Part shown: positions 35,901-46,300 of the stretch, in pieces
Layout of the letters: each line of letters begins with the position of its first letter
Position numbering within the stretch: position 1 is the first letter of the stretch
Assembly: GCA_028015205.1 (NCBI GenBank)
Contig: CM051511.1
Span: forward strand, 33,782,001-33,846,000
Direction of reading: 5' to 3'
Origin: Mytilisepta virgata
Lineage: Eukaryota; Mollusca; Bivalvia; Mytilida; Mytilidae
DNA length: 64,000 nt
The notes under the pieces: generated by a model
Databases searched by the model: none
Seen by the model: the letters and a program-made list of their open reading frames with translations, nothing else
Told to the model about the DNA's origin: nothing
Position numbers and translations under genes: made by a program

Positions 35901-37810
35901 TTTGATGAGTTGAACATGTAAATACAATGATGAATGATGATGTATATGGTTTGAGAGTGAGAACGTTTAAATCTTATATAAATCCTTTTCCCACCGTAAT
36001 GGAAACATAAGATTTGTACAGTCAGACAGAATGGCCATGGTTTTATATATATAGCATCAGTATAATTTTATTTGATTTTAGGGATTGGTGCTTCCTCCTT
36101 CTCAGGGACCGTAGGTGCATAGTTATTACTATCTTTTTGAAGAGATATCACGGGAGAGTCATACAGGTATTAGAAAGAGATCGAGTAAGCGTACATGTAT
36201 CCAATAGGATTGACCATTGGAGAGATATATAACATCAAGGAGTTGTCGAATATTCATGAACAAAATGCAATACTTTAAGCTACAAAGCAAGCACAAACGG
36301 CCCCCAAAACAAGTGTTGCAGGTAAATTAACCATGAATTATAAATAAAGCAATATACAATGACATAATGATACAAAAATACGTAAACAAGAGACGAACAT
36401 TCAAATTTAAAAATTCTGACATAATATAAGAACTTACAGAATGTGTCAGAGTTACATGTACAAATATATTAGTTATCATTTCCTCCGAAATTCAGTGAAA
36501 ATTGTTATATAGTTTTATCAGACATCAAATCAGTTCCTGTAAGTTCTGAAAAAACTTTATAAACGACATACAAATACATTATTAACAATGTTCAGTATTT
36601 ACTTTATATTGTATATGACAAATGGTGTTTTCTGCTGCGGAAAATATATACGATTTAAACCTATAACAATCTTATGACTAACGTAAATTTAAGAAAGTAG
36701 AACTGATATTTACAATTAATGTTCTTTTATTGCCAAATTGTATATATTTATTATTCAAGGTTAAATTTCATAATGGCTAATTTACTTACTGTACAGCCAA
36801 ACAAAAAAGTCATATTGAGCAACCTGTCCATTTACTACGGAGTTACATCTATACTGGCCTTTATCAATATCATCAAAGTTTTTGATTTTTAGATTATATC
36901 CACCAGTACTAGTGTTACCGATTATTTCAAGTCTTTGGTAGTTCCGCAAATTCTGTTTAAGTCGTAGTCCAATAGAAAAGACTGTAAGATTGGGTGGTCC
37001 TCTCCATTGTGTCGGTTGTGTTGGATGTAAGGGCTTACTATGAGGACACAGAAGTTCAACAGTGGAATTTTTTTCAGCGTAAAAAATGGCTTTAGCTAAA
37101 TGTAACTCAACGCATATACCTACAACAATTTTGTATTCTACGTAATTTCAATTACAAGTGTATATCTTTAATCCGTTCCCTGATTATCCAAAATATGAAT
37201 TTACAATAAGCAAATGTTAAAAAAATTTAAGGGTGTAAATACAAATTAATCAAATAGTAAATCTACAGTGTATCAGTGTGCAAAGGAAGTTCCCATCTCC
37301 CTATGAAAATGTCTTCTTTTTGTAGTAATTCGTCCGTAATAATTTGGGTTTGATATAGCCTACCCAATGCCTCCCCAAAAACGAATCAACCGCCTCAATG
37401 GTCTTGTGGTAACATGCTTCACTACGCGGAACATTGCGGGTTCGATCCCCATCCAGAGGAAACCACTAACAATAGAATTGGTATTTGGTACTTCCCCGAC
37501 ACGCACGCGGCAGCTAGGAGTATCAGGAAAGAACTGGTCAGCTCGGAGTCAATATAATAAGTCCGGACGAGGTGATATGTCTTTTTTGCAGACTAACTTC
37601 GTGAGCTAGCACGTTAACAATCCGGCTTAACATGACAGTCTAGCACACAGTACGATTCATATTCATATCATATCAATATGTTCTCATGCTAATATGCACT
37701 TAATGGTTGACACTGGACGTTATACATTTATCCATCCATCAAACATGTCTTTTAAAATACTTACCAGCGATGAATAAAAAATACCATAGCATATATCGCC
37801 ATTGAACCAT
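29619..37810 (-). CDS. Ig receptor gene 2: six-Ig-domain type I membrane receptor, complete, ten exons
   Basis: Coding exons, 5' to 3' on the minus strand: 37810-37765, 37119-36790, 35636-35349, 35048-34773, 34325-34026, 33367-33089, 32475-32050, 31771-31670, 30929-30875, 29961-29619. They total 2445 nt, keep phase 1 at every junction except the last (phase 2), and give 814 residues plus TGA. Order: leader peptide (1-20), Ig domains at about 16-125, 126-221, 222-313, 314-413, 414-506 and 507-600, a stalk, a transmembrane helix (about 652-676) and a tail of about 135 residues with four or five tyrosines. An acceptor-like TTATTTCAG just 5' of the ATG suggests an upstream non-coding exon. Exons 1-5 are duplicated as a pseudogene in the right arm of the inverted repeat. 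Role inferred: cell-surface recognition or signalling receptor. Confidence 0.88.
30250..30790 (-). mobile_element. Decayed LINE fragment in gene 2 intron 9
   Basis: On the minus strand the sequence reads pieces of the region just after the RT active site: WSAHINNIVEKVSKQIALL, RSFLDKMYLTFIRPILEYSC and NCSKTDSDRLEKLQLET, with stops between. It is a different lineage from the LINE at 43-49 kb, closer to CR1-type sequences. It lies in the same orientation as gene 2. Confidence 0.75.
30875..30929 (-). CDS. Gene 2 exon 9: membrane-proximal tail segment
   Basis: A 55-nt exon between TTTTTGTTGAAG and GTAAGT, phase 1 in and phase 2 out. It reads FDPKPHPTRCTDKNHTG. Its length exactly restores the frame between exons 8 and 10. 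Confidence 0.78.
31670..31771 (-). CDS. Gene 2 exon 8: transmembrane helix
   Basis: A 102-nt exon between GTATATTTAG and GTAAGA. It reads VVLYVCIGLLAGISVGLVFF followed by IILRN, a single membrane-spanning segment with the basic stop-transfer side toward the tail. Confidence 0.88.
32050..32475 (-). CDS. Gene 2 exon 7: divergent Ig-like domain and stalk
   Basis: A 426-nt exon between CCTTTTTTAG and GTAAAT. It has VSLLVHVYSD, VLWFYETGG (core Trp) and EGRCVCQIKNVFG. The B-strand cysteine is replaced by Val while the F strand keeps CVC, so the usual disulphide cannot form. About 45 further residues lead to the transmembrane exon. Confidence 0.8.
33089..33367 (-). CDS. Gene 2 exon 6: Ig domain 5
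   Basis: A 279-nt exon between AATATTTCAG and GTATTC. It reads TFVINCAVNP, LIWSHFWNG and SDSGEYRCIMV: both cysteines and the Trp are present. Confidence 0.88.
33780..33925 (+). repeat. Interspersed repeat in gene 2 intron 5
   Basis: It shares TCTGTTGGGTAGCGTT, GATTGGTATGTCATTG and TTCATGTTAT words with 56515-56605 and with 6070-6210. Confidence 0.6.
34026..34325 (-). CDS. Gene 2 exon 5: Ig-like domain 4 without cysteines
   Basis: A 300-nt exon between ATATTTGTAG and GTAAAT. It keeps the strand pattern (VNVSIQVESF, IFWFESAGG, FGRYTLRIRN) but has Val and Leu where the disulphide cysteines would be, as in some natural cysteine-less Ig-like modules. The outer edge of the inverted duplication falls inside this exon. 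Confidence 0.85.
34773..35048 (-). CDS. Gene 2 exon 4: Ig domain 3
   Basis: A 276-nt exon between TTAATTTTTAG and GTAAGT. It has LSFTCKID, VQWFHSTKG and YSGNITCSASNEVGTA, a canonical C2/I-type domain. Confidence 0.9.
35349..35636 (-). CDS. Gene 2 exon 3: Ig domain 2
   Basis: A 288-nt exon between TTATTTTTAAG and GTGGGT. It has MVLNCSVHSG and LKTFSCSAYNSNRSEA. The core Trp position reads as Lys/Leu (MVLKRDG). The donor GTGGGT is weak, but it is the only one that keeps phase 1. Confidence 0.84.
36790..37119 (-). CDS. Gene 2 exon 2: Ig domain 1
   Basis: A 330-nt exon between ATTGTTGTAG and GTAAGT. It has TVELLCPHS, TQWRGPPN, YNLKIKNFDDIDKGQYRC and VAQYDFFVWLY, a V-type layout with the D-x-G-x-Y-x-C motif. 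Confidence 0.9.
37390..37742 (+). mobile_element. tRNA-derived SINE, family B, copy in gene 2 intron 1
   Basis: It starts CCGCCTCAATGGTCTTGTGG, has a B box GGGTTCGATCC, conserved middle words GGTGATATGTCTT and GTGAGCTAGCACGTTAA, and a 3' end GACGTTATACATTTATCCAT with a TCCA tail. The same insertion is present at the corresponding place in the right arm (42772-43001), so it predates the duplication. Another copy lies at 60289-60659. Confidence 0.85.
37765..37810 (-). CDS. Gene 2 exon 1: start codon and leader peptide
   Basis: It reads MVQWRYMLWYFLFIAG and ends at a GTAAGT donor, phase 1 out. A hydrophobic leader follows the single basic residue. The bases before the ATG (TTATTTCAG) look like an acceptor, so the 5' UTR is probably split. 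The copy in the right arm (42690-42735) is the same length but has TGA in place of a Trp codon. Confidence 0.85.
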
Positions 37811-38646
37811 CTTTATCTGAAATAAACTCGATCTTCTGTTAATTCACTATGAAATATTGAAATATCAATTAACTAATTTACCAAATTTTAATTTCATATA
37901 TATAAATATATACATAAATATTAAAAACTTAATAAACAAATTACGTTGGTGTGCTATAGATTTCCGAACATATTGAATGCGGTCTGATTCATCGAAATTC
38001 AGCAGTATCTTTGAACTAAACACGAATTATCAAAACAAAACCTGATTTAAAATCTCTTTTGTTATCATGGTTACAACAGACACATACTATACAAACATTC
38101 TTATAAATAAATTCTTGGGAGTACCTCATGGTGATTTCGTAGGAAGGGTTAATAATTACTGGTTATATTCCACGTTTCTGGCATCTCTTTTTTTAATATT
38201 TATTTGCGAAATGAATGCATAATTTTTTAGTGTTTTAGAGTGTAAAAGCCTTGACCGAATCAGATTTTGCATGAAGCGGGAAAAACATGGCTTCCTATTT
38301 CGATATTTTTGGTTAGAGTACTTCTTGTTTTAAAATAAGCTTGGTTTTTGGTCTTCCAAATGTTTCGGTTTTAATGCTGCTGATGAGAGGTAACTCCTTG
38401 AAATGCGTCGTATACAGCACAGTATAAATTTACTTTATCTAATATTAGTATCTTTGGATTGTTATTGTGAATATGTACAAACGCTTTTCTTTCTTCTAAA
38501 TCTCAGTTATTTTATAACTACAAAACATTATGTTTATATGTATTAAATGATAGAAACCAAATGCAATCAATACAAAAATAAAAATACTGCTACGTTTCCT
38601 CTAAAGATTCAGACTACACAACAAGAACAAGGAGAGAGTATCGTTG

Positions 38647-38647
<1 letters not shown>

Positions 38648-38687
<40 letters not shown>

Positions 38688-38708
38688 TTATTTATTATTA
38701 TTATTATT
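38648..38708. repeat. (TTA)n microsatellite
   Basis: A near-perfect TTA tract with a small interruption. Its inverted counterpart in the right arm is the TAA tract at 41455-41488. The Leu-rich ORF over it is not a gene. Confidence 0.9.
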
Positions 38709-39079
38709 TCAAAGTGGTACATTTTGCCGTGTCGTTGTATAAATCCGTGCAAATTATTGCGCAACTGCCTTGTGGGTCATATGCAGAACCTACCCTCAAT
38801 TGGCTATTGGTGTTTATAGAATATGCAAACTGCGCATTTGTTGGACCCAAAGGTTACAGGATGTTTGAATTTAGCTAATAGGAAGTCTCATCTTGAGAAG
38901 ATAGAAAGGTATCAATTTCAAAATAATTCGTATCCTCAAGAAAATGAGTTTATGATACCTGAATGAAAAGCCAGTCCATTATCTGAATTTGATTGATGAT
39001 AATATAATAAAACCAATAAATCACATTAAAAATTAATATATTTTCTGTTACAAGATTGTACAATCTGTGAAAAATCAGG

Positions 39080-39480
39080 AGTATCTCCCTCGTGCATATA
39101 TTTGTTCTTTGTCATCAGATGGTTTTAGCTTAACCGTTTTTGGTCATTGTTGCATTTTTGATATTGCCCCTAAGCTATTTGGATTGTTTTGGTTTTCAAA
39201 ATTTTATTCCTTGAGCACAACTGATCAGTTGTAAATCGAAGACATCTGCACATCTTGTACATCAAAATTGGTATCAAAAATTTGTATAGATACAGTTATA
39301 CAAAATACGAAATGTGCTTACTTACAATTAGAATGCAATACAGCTAATTCTAGTCATGTTAGGTGTCTGTTCACTGTCGATAAAACACGAAAAACAAAAA
39401 TCGTTCAACAGCATTCAAAAAGTTTAAAATTGATCCAAAAGTGATTTATTCCGTTTTTGGAGACTGTAAAATTTGTACAA
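39080..39480 (+). repeat. Interspersed repeat sequence in the left arm near the palindrome centre
   Basis: ATCTGCACATCTTGTACATC and nearby words resemble 7630-7660 and are mirrored at 40860-41130 in the right arm. I see no function. The right-arm copy keeps a 64-codon ORF (40897-41091, minus), while this copy lacks its ATG and has an early stop. Confidence 0.45.
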
Positions 39481-40005
39481 TTATATTTTACATTGTTTTT
39501 TATTTTTATGTGGGACAAAAATACAATTAAAATTGTCTGATATGTCAAGCACCTAAGTGGAGATTCCTACAAGGAAATAAATGACAAAATTTATTTATTT
39601 TAGTACAAAATAGCGGAATATTGTTTTCCTTAGTTGTTTATTGCGTTTGAACCCTTCATATAAGAAAAACTGTGAAATGTGTATTTTGTAAAATTATAAA
39701 TCTATGTAATAACATGAAATGGAATAGATAAGGACGACCCAAATGATCTTTGATTAAATATTTTTCCAATTTGTGCCTGAAATAACATTTATTTTATACC
39801 TGACAATTTTAGCACGCATAAGGACAACTTCGACCAAAAAAAGTCTCTAATATTTTTTTCTCAAGATTATTTATATTCAAATTTTTAAACATTGACCACA
39901 ACCTATGAATCTTAAATCGACAATATGTGCAAATGTGCATCAAAATTGTATCATTCAATGTTTGAAAGTTTTTATAAGTAATTAAATAATAATTTGAAGA
40001 TCAAA

Positions 40006-40369
40006 AGCATGTGTTTGCATCATTTAAAAAGTTAATACTTCGGGAGCCACAACGTTATTTGAAGATGCATTCACTCATTTTCTCAGTTTATGCAATGTAC
40101 ACTAGATTTAATTTTATATACATGTATATTGATATTTTGTCAATTAAGCCTCGTCAGTATTTAGAGCCGGAAAGACCAGACAATTGCCTTAATTTTTGAG
40201 TTTAATGTATCCACCGACTACACTGAATATTTTGCTCCAAGATGAAGGAATATACATTTAAAATTTAGCCCGTCGTCAAAGAGTCGTACTGTTACATTTG
40301 GAAAAAAGTCGAGCCTTTCTATGACCATTTTAGTTTATCGTTATTTGAGTAGTGATGTATTAAATTATT
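40006..40369. other. Unpaired centre of the inverted duplication
   Basis: These roughly 360 bases have no inverted partner that I can see. They separate the two arms. No gene is visible. Confidence 0.6.
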
Positions 40370-41454
40370 ACTTATAATTATTTAAACATTTAAAAAAAAT
40401 AAAAAATTACTAATAAAAACTTTAATATATTGAATGATACAATTTTGATGCACATTTGCACATATTGTCGATTTAAGATCATTAGTTCAATGTTATAACT
40501 GTTGAATATAATTTTGTTGTGGCCGAAGTTTTCCTTATGCGTGCTAAAATTATTGTGTATAAAATAAATGTTATTTTAGGCACAGATTTGAAACAAAAAT
40601 TAATCACAGAACAGTTGAGTCGTCCTTATCTATTCATTTTCATGTTACCTATATTACATAGATTTATAAAATTACAAAGTACACATTTCACAGTTTTTCT
40701 TATATGAAGGATTCAAATGCAAAAAACAACTATGAAAAACAATATTCAGTATTTTTTTCTACTAAAATGAATAAATTTTGTCCTTTATTTCCTTGATAGG
40801 AACCCCCACTTAGGTGCTTGAAATGTCAGGCTATTTTGATTGTATTTCTTGTCCAACATAAAAATAGAAAACAATGTACAATATAATTATACAAATTTAA
40901 AATTCTCCAAAAACAGAATAAACCACTTTTGGATCCCTTTTAACCTTTTTGAATGCTTTTTTTATTCTTCGTGTTTTATCGACACCTAAAATACACCTAA
41001 CATGACTAGAATTAGCTCTATTACATTCTAATTGTAAGTCAGCACATTTACTATGTTTTATAACCGAATCTATACAAATCTTTGATACCATTTTTGATGA
41101 TATGCAGATATCGTCGATTTACAACTGATCAGTTTTGCTCAAGGACTAAAGTGTTAAAAACATTGGTGAGAGCTTTTTTTATTCAGATATCCTAAATTCA
41201 TTTTTTAATTAATTATTGTAAGGGGTACCATTTTCTTGAAGATACAATTTTTTTTGAAAATTTTACCTTTCTATCTTTTCAAGATGAGACTAAATTCAAG
41301 CATCCTGTAATCTTTGGGTTCAAACAATTGCGCAGTTTGCATATTCTATTAACATCAATAGACAATTGCAGGTAGGTTCTGCACATGACACACAAGGCAA
41401 CTGTGCAATAATTTGTACGGATTCATACGACTACGACAAAATGTACCACTTTGG

Positions 41455-41488
<34 letters not shown>
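41455..41488. repeat. (TAA)n microsatellite
   Basis: A TAA tract, inverted counterpart of 38648-38708. The tract and the CTTGTTCTTGTTGTGTAGTG sequence after it are present again at 42475-42545, so the right arm carries a second local copy. Confidence 0.9.
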
Positions 41489-41490
<2 letters not shown>

Positions 41491-42539
41491 CAGAGATACC
41501 CTCTTCTTGTTCTTGTTGTGTAGTGTGAATCTTTAGAGGAAACGTAGCAGTGTGTTTATTTTTGTATTTATTTCATTTGGTTTCTATCAGTTAAAAAAAT
41601 AAACATAATCCTTTGTAGCTATATAATAACTGAGAATTAGAAAAAAACGTTTGTACATATTCATATCTTTTCATTTTACTGAAGAACAGTAATGTTTCTC
41701 TTTAACAATATTCACTTTGTTTGTTTTCTTCCAATGAGATGGAATCTTCCGTTTCAGATCAGTGTATCTATTAACTAGTTTTTGAACGGTGGATGGTTAC
41801 AAGTGTATGCCGTTTAAAATTTAAAATTGAAGACTTAATTCGTAATTTTTATGGGACAATGCAAGTCACGTGGTTCTGAAAAGTGATTTTGTTAATAACA
41901 TCATAAAAGTTAAAATCGTGTTCAGCACGTGCGTCCATGAAATGTTGTCGACACTGTCAAGCGACGTAGTAATATTTTGAGACAACACGAAGAACATTTT
42001 TAAGTTGCATTCTTTTTTTACATGTCAAATATAAACATGATAAAATGTAATATATTCATAAGAAATGAATAGATCATTTTAGCAGTTTTATAGGGTTTTA
42101 ACAGCCAATACCGAGCGAATTTTTTCTTCCTGTTTATTATAAAAAAACACTACAAAAATGATGCATTCATTTCGCAAATAATTTAAAAAAAAGAGAAGCC
42201 AGAAACATGGAAAATAACCAGTAAATTTTCACGCCTCCTACGAAATCCCCATGAGGTACTCCCAAGAGGTTATTTATAAGAATTTACATTTGTATAGTAT
42301 GTGTCTGTTCTGACCATGATAACAAAAAGGATTTTAAAGCAGTTTTTGTTTTGATAATTCGTGTTTAGTTCAAACTGCTGAATTTCGACATTCCAGACTG
42401 CATTCAATACGATCGGAAATCTATAGCACACCAACGAAATGTGTTTATGGAGTTGTTAATATTAGATAAATATTTTTATAATAATAATAATAATAATAAA
42501 GCAAAGATACCCTCCTTGTTCTTGTTGTGTAGTGTGAAT

Positions 42540-42544
<5 letters not shown>

Positions 42545-42606
<62 letters not shown>
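42545..42606. repeat. (AT)n microsatellite
   Basis: About 30 AT dinucleotides, absent at the matching place of the left arm. Confidence 0.95.
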
Positions 42607-42610
<4 letters not shown>

Positions 42611-42689
42611 CATATTGGGTTAATTAGTTTCTTGATATTTCAATATTTTATAGTGAATTAGCAGAAGATTGTGTTAATTTCAGAAAAAA

Positions 42690-42735
42690 ATGGTTAAATT
42701 GCGATATATTCTATGATATTTTTTATTCATCCATG
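42690..42735 (+). pseudogene. Pseudogene exon 1 (leader) with nonsense codon
   Basis: 46 nt, the same length as exon 1 of gene 2, followed by GTAAGT. The ATG is kept, but a Trp codon has become TGA (eight sense codons, then stop). Confidence 0.9.
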
Positions 42736-42771
42736 GTAAGTAGTATCGTTTTTGTGCTAAACCGACATGTT

Positions 42772-43001
42772 AGATGGATTGTTAACGTGCTAATTGACGA
42801 GGCAAGTCTGCAGGAAGACATATCACCTCACCCGGACACATTTTAATGACCCCGAGCATTGCTGATACTCCTAGGTGCCATGTGCTTGTCGGGGAAGTAG
42901 CAAATACCAGTTTTAATGTTTTTGGTTTTACTTGGCGGGGGATCAAACCCGGAAGTTTCCTCACCCGAGTGGAGCAGTTTACCACAAAACCACTGAGGCG
43001 G
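42772..43001 (-). mobile_element. tRNA-derived SINE, family B, right-arm copy of the intron 1 SINE
   Basis: It is read on the minus strand of the window. It shares CAGGAAGACATATCACCTCA (this strand) and the head words with the copies at 37390 and 60289, with the 3' end trimmed. Its neighbours match the left arm on both sides, so this is the same insertion, duplicated. Confidence 0.85.
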
Positions 43002-43034
43002 TTGATATTTTTGGGGAGGTAGGCTATGCCAAAC

Positions 43035-43044
43035 CCAAATTATT
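43035..43044. other. Target-site duplication of the LINE (3' side)
   Basis: CCAAATTATT, repeated at 49510-49519. The left arm shows a single copy of the matching sequence. Confidence 0.88.
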
Positions 43045-43069
43045 GATTGATTGATTGATTGATTGATTA
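43045..43069 (-). repeat. LINE 3' tail, AATC tetranucleotide repeat
   Basis: Six GATT units on the + strand. This type of short-repeat tail is known for I-group LINEs. It joins directly to TATCGTTTAACGCCACGTCG, the LINE 3' end. Confidence 0.9.
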
Positions 43070-43376
43070 TCGTTTAACGCCACGTCGACGCAAAGAGGTC
43101 ATATCGTGGCGGAATCACATTCATTATCATTAAAATAATCCAAATAAAATGAAGTATAATAAAACAAAATATATATTCACAAATAAAAAGGAATATTAAA
43201 AAGATTGCTAAACAATAAAAACTTTTTATAGCAAACATAAATTAGTACCACGATTTCGGTTATTAAAACAGTTATAAACAGTTTAAGAATATCAAATATT
43301 AAATAATCAAATAAATAAACTATCACAGATAAACAGGTTAATTAAAAACAAAAAAATATTAAACATTTAGTTTGGA

Positions 43377-46300
43377 CTATATTCTAGAATATAGTCCAAC
43401 ATCTTTTAAATATTGTAAAAGACGGTCGCCAGCGACCTTGGTAAACAATTCTTTTATATTATCGACTGTGTAGTACCGACGAATAATGTCAGATTTATCT
43501 ACACAGTCTATTAAAAGGTGTTTCACATTATGTCGGCATTGGCACGGGATACACTCTGGGGGCGGCTCATTCTCCAAAATAAAAGAATGGGTCGTCCTGG
43601 TGTGGCCAATGCGACATCTGGTTAAAACAACTTGATCTCTTCGGCTTTTGCCTACAGAGTACATAAAATGTTTCCCAACGATAGGCTCGATTTCATGTAA
43701 TTTGTTGTCCGTTAGCTCATCCCACTGGGATTGCCACAGACGTAAAACGTAATTAAAAATTAAAGGTTTAAAATCTGTGTATGGCACTGACACGTTACAA
43801 ATTGATTTATTCAAAGCAATCTTGGCTTCCTGGTCTACGACTCTGTTTCCTCGGATACCAATGTGACTTGGTATCCAGAAGAATATTATATCTTTACCAG
43901 ACAATGCAAGTCTTTTGTAAAATTAAATTATATGTGATATTAAAGGATTTATATATTTTTTGGATTCAATACTTTGTAAACATGAAAGAGAATATGAACA
44001 AATTAAAAACTTCTTGTTATCTGAGGATCTAATGAACTTCAGAGCAAGTATAATAGCTCTGGCTTCAGCTGTATAAATTGAACTGGAGGATGGTAGACGG
44101 AGAGTCGCTGTTTGCTGCCCATGAACAGCAGCAGAAGCTACTTTGTCCCCGTCCTTTGATCCATCAGTATAGATAGTTTCATACTGTTCAAAATTTGATT
44201 TTATTTCAGCAAAGTGTTGTTGAATTTCAAGATGGTTTGTGTCCGATTTTTTATGTTTCCGAAGGTCAAAAATCAATTTAGGTTTTGGTATTAGCCAAGG
44301 GGGAGATTTAGGAAAATCTATAGAAGCTATATCATCAAGATTGATACCAGAGGCAGAAATGTGTGGTTTCATACGTATGCCAAAAGGAGGTATTTTATTT
44401 TCATGTTTTTCATAAATATTCTCATAGAGAGGATTAAAAACACAGTCGTGGGCAGGATTAGAAGGATATGCTTTTAACTTGGTCAAATACTGTAAACCAA
44501 GTTTAATTCTACGGTTAAAAAGAGACGGCTCGTTCGCCTCTACATATAAACTCTCCACAGGAGACGTTCTGAACGCCCCCAAGGCCAAACGTAGGCCTTG
44601 GTGGTGAACAGTATCTAAAACCCTGAGGTAAGATTTCCTAGCAGATCCATAAATAACTGAACCGTAATCAAGTTTCGATCTCACTAAAGATCGATATAAA
44701 TTTAACAAAATATTTTTATCAGCACCCCAGTCAGTGCTGGAAACAACTTTTAAAATATCCAATGCCTTTAAGCATTTTGCTTTGAGCATTTTGATATGGG
44801 GAAGAAAGGTGAGTTTGCTGTCGAACAGAAGGCCGAGGAATTTGGTTTCTTTCACAACTTTAATGGACGTATTATAAAGTTTTAGTTCGGGGTCTAAATG
44901 CATTTTTCGTTTATTGCAAAAATGCATACAGACCGTTTTGGAGCTGGAAAATTTAAATCCATTTTCCGTAGCCCACTTTTCAATTTTATTAAGAGACAAC
45001 TGTAGTTGTCGTTCAATAGTGTTCATATTTTTGGCTCTAAAACAAATCAAAAAGTCATCAACATAAAGGGAGCCCTCAACGTTATTTTGCAGTGTTTTCG
45101 CCAAACTATTTATTTTAATACTAAAGAGAGTAACAGAGAGAATGCTTCCCTGAGGAACACCCATCTCTTGTTCAAAAGGGTCAGACATTGTAGTATTTAC
45201 CTTGACCTTAAACTGTCTGTCTGACAAGAAATTGTCAATAAAGGTAGGTAACCTACCTTTCAAACCCATATTATTTAGATCTTTTAAAATACCATATTTC
45301 CATGAGGTGTCGTACGCTTTTTCAACATCGAAAAAGACAGACACCACATGTTCACCCTTAGCAAACCCGTTGCGTATAAAAGATTCAAAGCGAACAAGAT
45401 GATCTAACGTGCTTCTGCCTTGTCGGAACCCACACTGTATATTGGACAGGAGACCATTTGTATCTAGGAACCAAACAAGGCGGTCATTGATCATCCGTTC
45501 CATTGTTTTACAGACGCAACTTGTGAGGGCAATTGGCCGATAATTCGACGGTTCAAAATGATCCTTCCCAGGTTTTGGAATAGGGACAACTGTAGCCAGC
45601 TTCCACATAGAAGGCAAGTCACCAGTTTCCCAGATGTTATTTAGTATATTCAAAAGTGTTTGTAATGATGTATCAGAAAGATGCTTCAGAATTTTATAAT
45701 GAATATCATCAGGGCCACATGCCGTGTCGTGAGCCTTTGACAGATAATTTTTGAGTTCATCTAAAGAGAAAGGGCTGTTGTAGTCTTCTGTGTTTTTAGA
45801 TCTAAAATTAAGTTTAGTTTTCTCAGTGCGATTCTTGATTTGTTGAAATTCCTGAGTGTAATTTTGAGTGGAGGAGTGCTTAGAAAATGTGTCTGCAAGT
45901 TTATTGGAGATGTCCTTTTCGGATGTTAGAAGGGTCGGGCCATCTTTAAGATGGTGGGGATTGTTCTTTCTGTTTTTACCGTTAATTTTTTGTATGAAAT
46001 TCCAAACTTTATTCATTGGTGTATGGGAGTTTATTTTAGAGACGAAGTTTTGCCAAGACTTGCGTCTCTTTTGTTTGAAAGTTCTACGTGCTTTCGCACG
46101 GAATATACGAAAACTACTTAATTTATCTTGGGTTGGATGCAAGTTAAACCGTCGTTCGGCCTTTTTCCTATTTTTCTTCGCTTCCTCACAATCATCATCA
46201 AACCAGGGCTTGCTGGATTGTTTTGGATTTGTCGAGGTTTTTGGAATGGTTCTCTCAGCTATCGATACCAACGATTCGTTAAATTTGAGAACTGGATCGT

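Larger units (their letters stand above)
34115..40005. repeat. Left arm of a large inverted duplication
   Basis: It covers gene 2 from within exon 5 through exon 1 and about 2.2 kb of upstream DNA. The reverse complement is found, interrupted by insertions, at 40370-57110. Matching landmarks outside exons include CTACGTTTCCTCTAAAGATT (38590s against 41530s), GCAAACTGCGCA (38825 against 41335) and GTATCATTCAAT (39950 against 40435). Confidence 0.93.

Noticed and set aside
38547..38819. 90-codon ORF with poly-Leu
   Set aside because: It is driven by the TTA microsatellite.
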